Part shown: piece by piece, positions 6,362-9,046 of the stretch | Numbering within the stretch: position 1 is the first letter of the stretch | Layout: the number at the start of each line of letters is the position of its first letter | Assembly (NCBI GenBank): GCA_043755435.1 | Contig: JAYUSZ010000300.1 | Span: 1 to 9,046, forward strand | Length of the DNA stretch: 9,046 nucleotides | Origin: JANXSF01 sp043755435 | GTDB taxonomy: Bacteria; Acidobacteriota; Terriglobia; Bryobacterales; Bryobacteraceae | Direction of reading: 5' to 3' | Notes under the pieces: generated by a model | Databases searched by the model: none | What the model saw: only the letters and a program-made list of their open reading frames with translations | What the model was told of the DNA's origin: nothing | Made by a program: the position numbers and the translations under genes

Positions 6362-7362
6362 ATGCCAACCGTCAGGTTGGCTGACATCGTCCGGCGACAT
6401 GGCAAGACATACCGCCAAAAGCATGCCTTGCCCATGCACCAACACCGTCTGCTGCGGGCCATTGAAAACTGCCGCACAGCCGCGCTTGGTGGCCACGCCT
6501 GCCGCTGCAGCCAGTGTGGTGAAACTCGCGTGTGGTACAACTCGTGCCGCAACCGCCACTGCCCGCAATGCCAATCCATGGCCCGGGCGCAATGGCTCGA
6601 GCGGCGCAAGCTCGAACTGTTGCCCGTCAACTACTTTCACGTTGTGTTCACCGTGCCCGAACAGATTGCCGCCATTGCCTTGCAAAACAAGAAAACAGTT
6701 TACGGCATCCTATTCCGCGCCACGGCTGAAACCTTGCTGACCATTGCTCGTGACCCCAAACACTTGGGCGCAGATATTGGCTACTTCGCCGTTCTTCATA
6801 CCTGGGGACAGAATCTCCTTCATCATCCCCATCTGCATTGCGTCATTCCCGGCGGCGGAATCTCCGTCGGCGAGCAACCTTGCTGGATTGCTTCGCGCCC
6901 CTCGTTCTTCCTCCCCGTGCGCGTTCTTTCCGCTACACTCACCGCGTCGCCATTTCCAATCAACGCTTGCTCACTGACAAGGACGGCAAGGTTTCGTTCC
7001 TGTGGAAGGACTACCGGGAAAGAAACAAGAAAAAGAAAAAACAGAAGGTGATGACCCTTGCCGCCGAGGAGTTTCTGCAGCGCTTTCTGCTTCACTCGCT
7101 TCCACGCGGCTTCCAGCGCATCCGTCACTTTGGCTTGTTTGCCAATCCGGTAAAGCAGGAATCGTTAGCGGTCTGCCTCAATCTGCTGGCCGTGGTGGTG
7201 GAGCCAGTTCAGCCCAATCCAACTCCAGTTGCCTTCGAGCAACGCTATGAAGAGTTGACCGGACATTCACTCAGTCAATGTCCCGTTTGTAAAACTCAAA
7301 CGATGGTTCTGGTGGAACTCTTTCATCCCCTCTATTCCTCTCGTTTCGAGGATTCCTCATGA
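6362..7362 (+). pseudogene. IS91 family transposase, deletion/frameshift at catalytic Tyr
   Basis: IS91 transposases are HUH/tyrosine rolling-circle enzymes. The first part, from ATG 6362, has the N-terminal cysteine cluster (CRCSQCG, CRNRHCPQCQ) and the HUH motif (HHPHLHCVIPGGG), and is good to WIASRPSFFLPVRVLS (about 6931). The frame then changes. The other frame resumes at 6931 with RYTHRVAISNQRLL, followed by VSFLWKDY, MTLAAEEFLQRFLLH, GFQRIRHFGLF and a C-terminal CPVCK, ending at TGA 7360-7362. In relatives about 60-70 residues lie between LPVRVLS and RYTHR, including the first tyrosine of the YLxRY pair. That block is missing here, so this is an internal deletion with a frame change, not a one-base slip. 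The enzyme should be inactive. A lysine run (NKKKKKQK) follows the break. Confidence 0.85.
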
Positions 7363-7757
7363 ATCTCCGGTGTCCGAACCGGCGCTCTGCGGGTGGCTCT
7401 GGCCGCTGTTGCTATTGTTGTGTCCAGACACTCAAAATGCAGTGTTTGCTCTGGCGTTTGTTGCCTTTTCCGCACATCAAAAACCGCCCATCTCAGCAAT
7501 TCTCATCCGGTCCGGTCAAAAAACAACCGCTCATTCCTTGTTCCCAGGCTCTTTATCCAACCTCGAAGCCAAACAAAACCCATACCCTGAGCCTCACGGT
7601 GCGCTTTAGTTCACCACATTTTTAGACCAATTTCGCGCCTGTTCTTTTCCTGTTCTCACCGTCTTTTTTCGCGCGAAACCGGGCAAAAAATCTATGCAGT
7701 CACAAGCCATTAAGCTAGCATTCTAAAGCACTTACCCATAGAACCCAACAACCCGTC
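7363..7757. other. Gene-free stretch after the IS91 transposase
   Basis: About 395 bases with no supported gene. Three overlapping plus-strand frames are open but give low-complexity products without motifs or ribosome sites. The stretch should include the 3' (ter) end of the IS91 module and then sequence leading to the promoter of the next gene. T- and C-rich runs (ttcttttcctgttctcaccg) are visible, but no clear terminator hairpin. Confidence 0.4.
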
Positions 7758-7766
7758 TGCTATCCT
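7758..7766 (+). promoter_or_regulatory. Candidate extended -10 promoter
   Basis: TGcTATCCT fits an extended -10 element (TGnTATnnT). Transcription would begin about at the ATG at 7776, giving a leaderless or nearly leaderless message. This agrees with the lack of a Shine-Dalgarno sequence (tgtaaccgcc precedes the ATG). No good -35 box is seen. Confidence 0.4.
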
Positions 7767-7775
7767 GTAACCGCC

Positions 7776-8519
7776 ATGAACAAACAAGACAAACGCAAAG
7801 AAACCTCCCGCCTCAACGCCCTAAAATCCACAGGCCCCAAAACCCCCGAAGGCAAACGCCGATCTGCATTCAACTCCGTCACCCATGGCGCATACGCCCG
7901 TAACCTCATCCTCCCTGGCGAAGAAGTCGCCGAATTTGAGGAACTCATCCGCGTCCACCTCGAAACCTGGAAACCCGTCAATTTGATCGAAGATATCCTC
8001 GTCACTGAAATGGCCTCAACCCTCTGGCGTCTCCGCCGCCAAGCCCCCGCCGAAGCCAGTCTCATCGATATTCAAATTCAACGCATGACAGTCAACGAAC
8101 TGGAATTCACCAGCCTCAATGCCCACGGCGCTTACGGCATCGCCGTCGCTGGCCTCCAAAGCCACAGTGACGCGCTCAACCAAATCGCGCGTCAAGGCCG
8201 CCGCTTATTGTCTCAGTATCAACAGCTGCGCCAGGAAATCCTCACCAACCGTGAACTATTCCCACCAATCACCCCCGGACCAGTCGACCTGCATCCTCAA
8301 TCGGACACCAAGCCCCAAATGGAACCAGTTGAAAATACAGCAATGAATGGTCCGGAAATCGAAACGCAACCATTCGAAAAATCACCTGTTGAAGCAAAGC
8401 TAATCGTAGTAGCCGAAAACCACATAATCGACCCCCACAGCTCCCTTTACGACGCGCTCCCCCCAATCTCTCAACCGCGCTCTACGGAAAAACCTCTCAC
8501 TTCGGTGGCCACAACCTAA
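7776..8519 (+). CDS. Hypothetical 'STGPKTPEGK' N-terminus protein upstream of TerL
   Basis: A 247-aa protein with no assigned function. Its basic N-terminus, NALKSTGPKTPEGKRRSAFN, followed by a HGAY segment, belongs to a pattern (STGPxTPEGKxxSxxNxxxHG) that I recall in many acidobacterial hypothetical proteins. It loosely resembles the 'GNxNAxKHG' start of phage terminase small subunits. Residues about 47-105 look helical (PGEEVAEFEELIRVHLETW, TEMASTLWRLRRQAPAEAS). A second helical region follows (LNQIARQGRRLLSQYQQLRQ). The last 70 residues are polar and proline-rich, probably disordered. The start at 7776 is the only sensible one and follows an extended -10 element. A terminase large-subunit gene lies about 250 bp downstream on the same strand. 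That makes a DNA-binding packaging partner a reasonable guess, but it is inference. Codon use is rich in C-ending codons across the frame, supporting real coding. Confidence 0.75.
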   Translation: MNKQDKRKETSRLNALKSTGPKTPEGKRRSAFNSVTHGAYARNLILPGEEVAEFEELIRVHLETWKPVNLIEDILVTEMASTLWRLRRQAPAEASLIDIQIQRMTVNELEFTSLNAHGAYGIAVAGLQSHSDALNQIARQGRRLLSQYQQLRQEILTNRELFPPITPGPVDLHPQSDTKPQMEPVENTAMNGPEIETQPFEKSPVEAKLIVVAENHIIDPHSSLYDALPPISQPRSTEKPLTSVATT

Positions 8520-8771
8520 CAACCGTCTCCCTCCATCGGCAAGCAAGAGTTCGTCTCCAAAGGGATACCCAAAATCCCGGTTCACGCCCTATGGTAAAGA
8601 TTTCCATCCCTATATCCACAATCAGTTACCGGCAAACGATAGCTCCAACTGAGCCGTTCAATGCTACCGGTCATGTTAAATTTGCTGACATGAAAATAGC
8701 GTTTGGCACAAATCGAGTTAACCAATCCGCCTCTCCACCCTTCAGCCCATTCAACAAACTCGGCGCTCCCG
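8520..8771. other. Spacer between the 247-aa gene and TerL
   Basis: These 252 bases contain no gene I can support. Short open frames exist (one from 8591), but they have no motif and end inside the TerL start region. No clear promoter or terminator is visible. Confidence 0.45.
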
Positions 8772-9046
8772 ATGTCGTAGCAGCTAACATGGCTCGTCTT
8801 CGCCGAAAAAATTCTTGGCTGGATGCTTGAAGACAAGCAGCGTGAACTCCTCACCGGCCTCAGCAAACGCGTCATTCTCAACTGCACCCGCCAATGGGGT
8901 AAAAGCTGGATGGCTGCGGTGGCCTTACTGTTTCATGCCCTTCATCACCCCGATTCGCTGAGTCTCGTCGCCGGCCCCACACTCCGCCAAAGTGCCGAGC
9001 TCCTTAAAAAAGTCAAAGACCTCACCTCGCGCATAAGCTTAATCAC
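8772..9046 (+). pseudogene. Terminase large subunit (TerL) ATPase, partial, early TAG
   Basis: The frame reads FAEKILGWMLEDKQRELL, then VILNCTRQWGKSWMAAVALL, HHPDSLSLVAGPTLRQSAEL and LKKVKDL, and runs off the window. This is the N-terminal ATPase of phage terminase large subunits, the motor that packages DNA into proheads. The Walker A is CTRQWGKS (family pattern C/SRQxGKS), and a G/SPTLRQS segment follows in the usual place. The family's conserved FAxxxLGxxxxxxQ segment lies upstream of ATG 8823, so the natural start is ATG 8772. That frame meets TAG at 8778-8780 after two codons (MS-stop-QLTWLVFAEKILG). Either this is a nonsense change, or translation begins at ATG 8823 on a shortened protein (MLEDKQRELL), or a non-standard start is used. 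The remainder, including the nuclease domain, lies outside the window, so pseudogene status is provisional. Confidence 0.7.

Larger units (their letters stand above)
5447..7362 (+). mobile_element. IS91-type module: Xer-like recombinase plus transposase
   Basis: The two genes lie head to tail with six bases between them and are of types known to travel together in IS91-family elements. Coordinates cover only the coding core; the terminal sequences (ori and ter ends) lie outside it and could not be located. IS91 elements make no target duplication, so flanking repeats cannot help. With its transposase broken, the element could move only with help in trans. Confidence 0.65.

Noticed and set aside
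5780..6685. Minus-strand frame of 301 aa over the recombinase/transposase junction
   Set aside because: Antisense to two recognisable genes, with no domain of its own.
449..8780. Alternative genetic code with TAG/TAA read as Gln
   Set aside because: The ISNCY transposase, the Xer-like recombinase and the 247-aa protein end on TAA or TAG at normal family lengths, so standard stops are in use.
1..9046. CRISPR array, tRNA or rRNA genes
   Set aside because: No regularly spaced direct repeats and no rRNA motifs were seen. No cloverleaf-like sequence was noticed by eye; a tRNA scan would be needed to exclude one fully.

Overview
The window is accessory DNA assembled from mobile elements and decayed genes. 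The best guess for the host is an acidobacterium of the Solibacter/Bryobacter type. The grounds are family knowledge: a large PpiC-TPR-CRTAC1/ASPIC protein, a protein with an 'STGPKTPEGK...N...HG' N-terminus, and ISNCY and IS91 elements beside them, in a moderately GC-rich sequence. No rRNA or other taxonomic marker is present, so this stays an inference.

Layout. Positions 1-125 hold the left end of an ISNCY-type insertion sequence, cut off after about ten transposase codons. A scrap of a serine recombinase on the minus strand (about 119-190) joins it to the truncated 3' end of a long minus-strand gene (191-2467). That gene encodes a secreted protein: signal peptide, parvulin-type PPIase domain, TPR repeats, then FG-GAP/VCBS repeats and an ASPIC (CRTAC1) domain. 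It has two in-frame nonsense codons, one in the signal peptide and one before the ASPIC domain, but no frameshift, and it has lost its C-terminus. An apparently intact ISNCY element (IS1202/ISTde1-like) lies just upstream of its start at 2535-4206, flanked by 17-bp direct repeats and carrying a complete DDE transposase.

To the right is a short minus-strand gene for a predicted membrane protein (4365-4817). An imperfect inverted repeat resembling an integron attC site (4834-4976) lies 16 bp upstream of it. About 470 bp without a recognisable gene follow. Next is an IS91-family module: an intact XerD-like tyrosine recombinase (5447-6355), then an HUH/Y-type IS91 transposase (6362-7362) disabled by a deletion/frameshift at the catalytic tyrosine motif.

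The right-hand part (7776-9046) looks phage-like. It has a 247-aa basic-N-terminus protein, then a terminase large-subunit (TerL) ATPase that runs off the window. The TerL reading frame has an in-frame TAG two codons after the most natural upstream ATG. The genes form no single pathway. The working parts appear to be the ISNCY transposase, the Xer-like recombinase, the membrane protein and the 247-aa protein.
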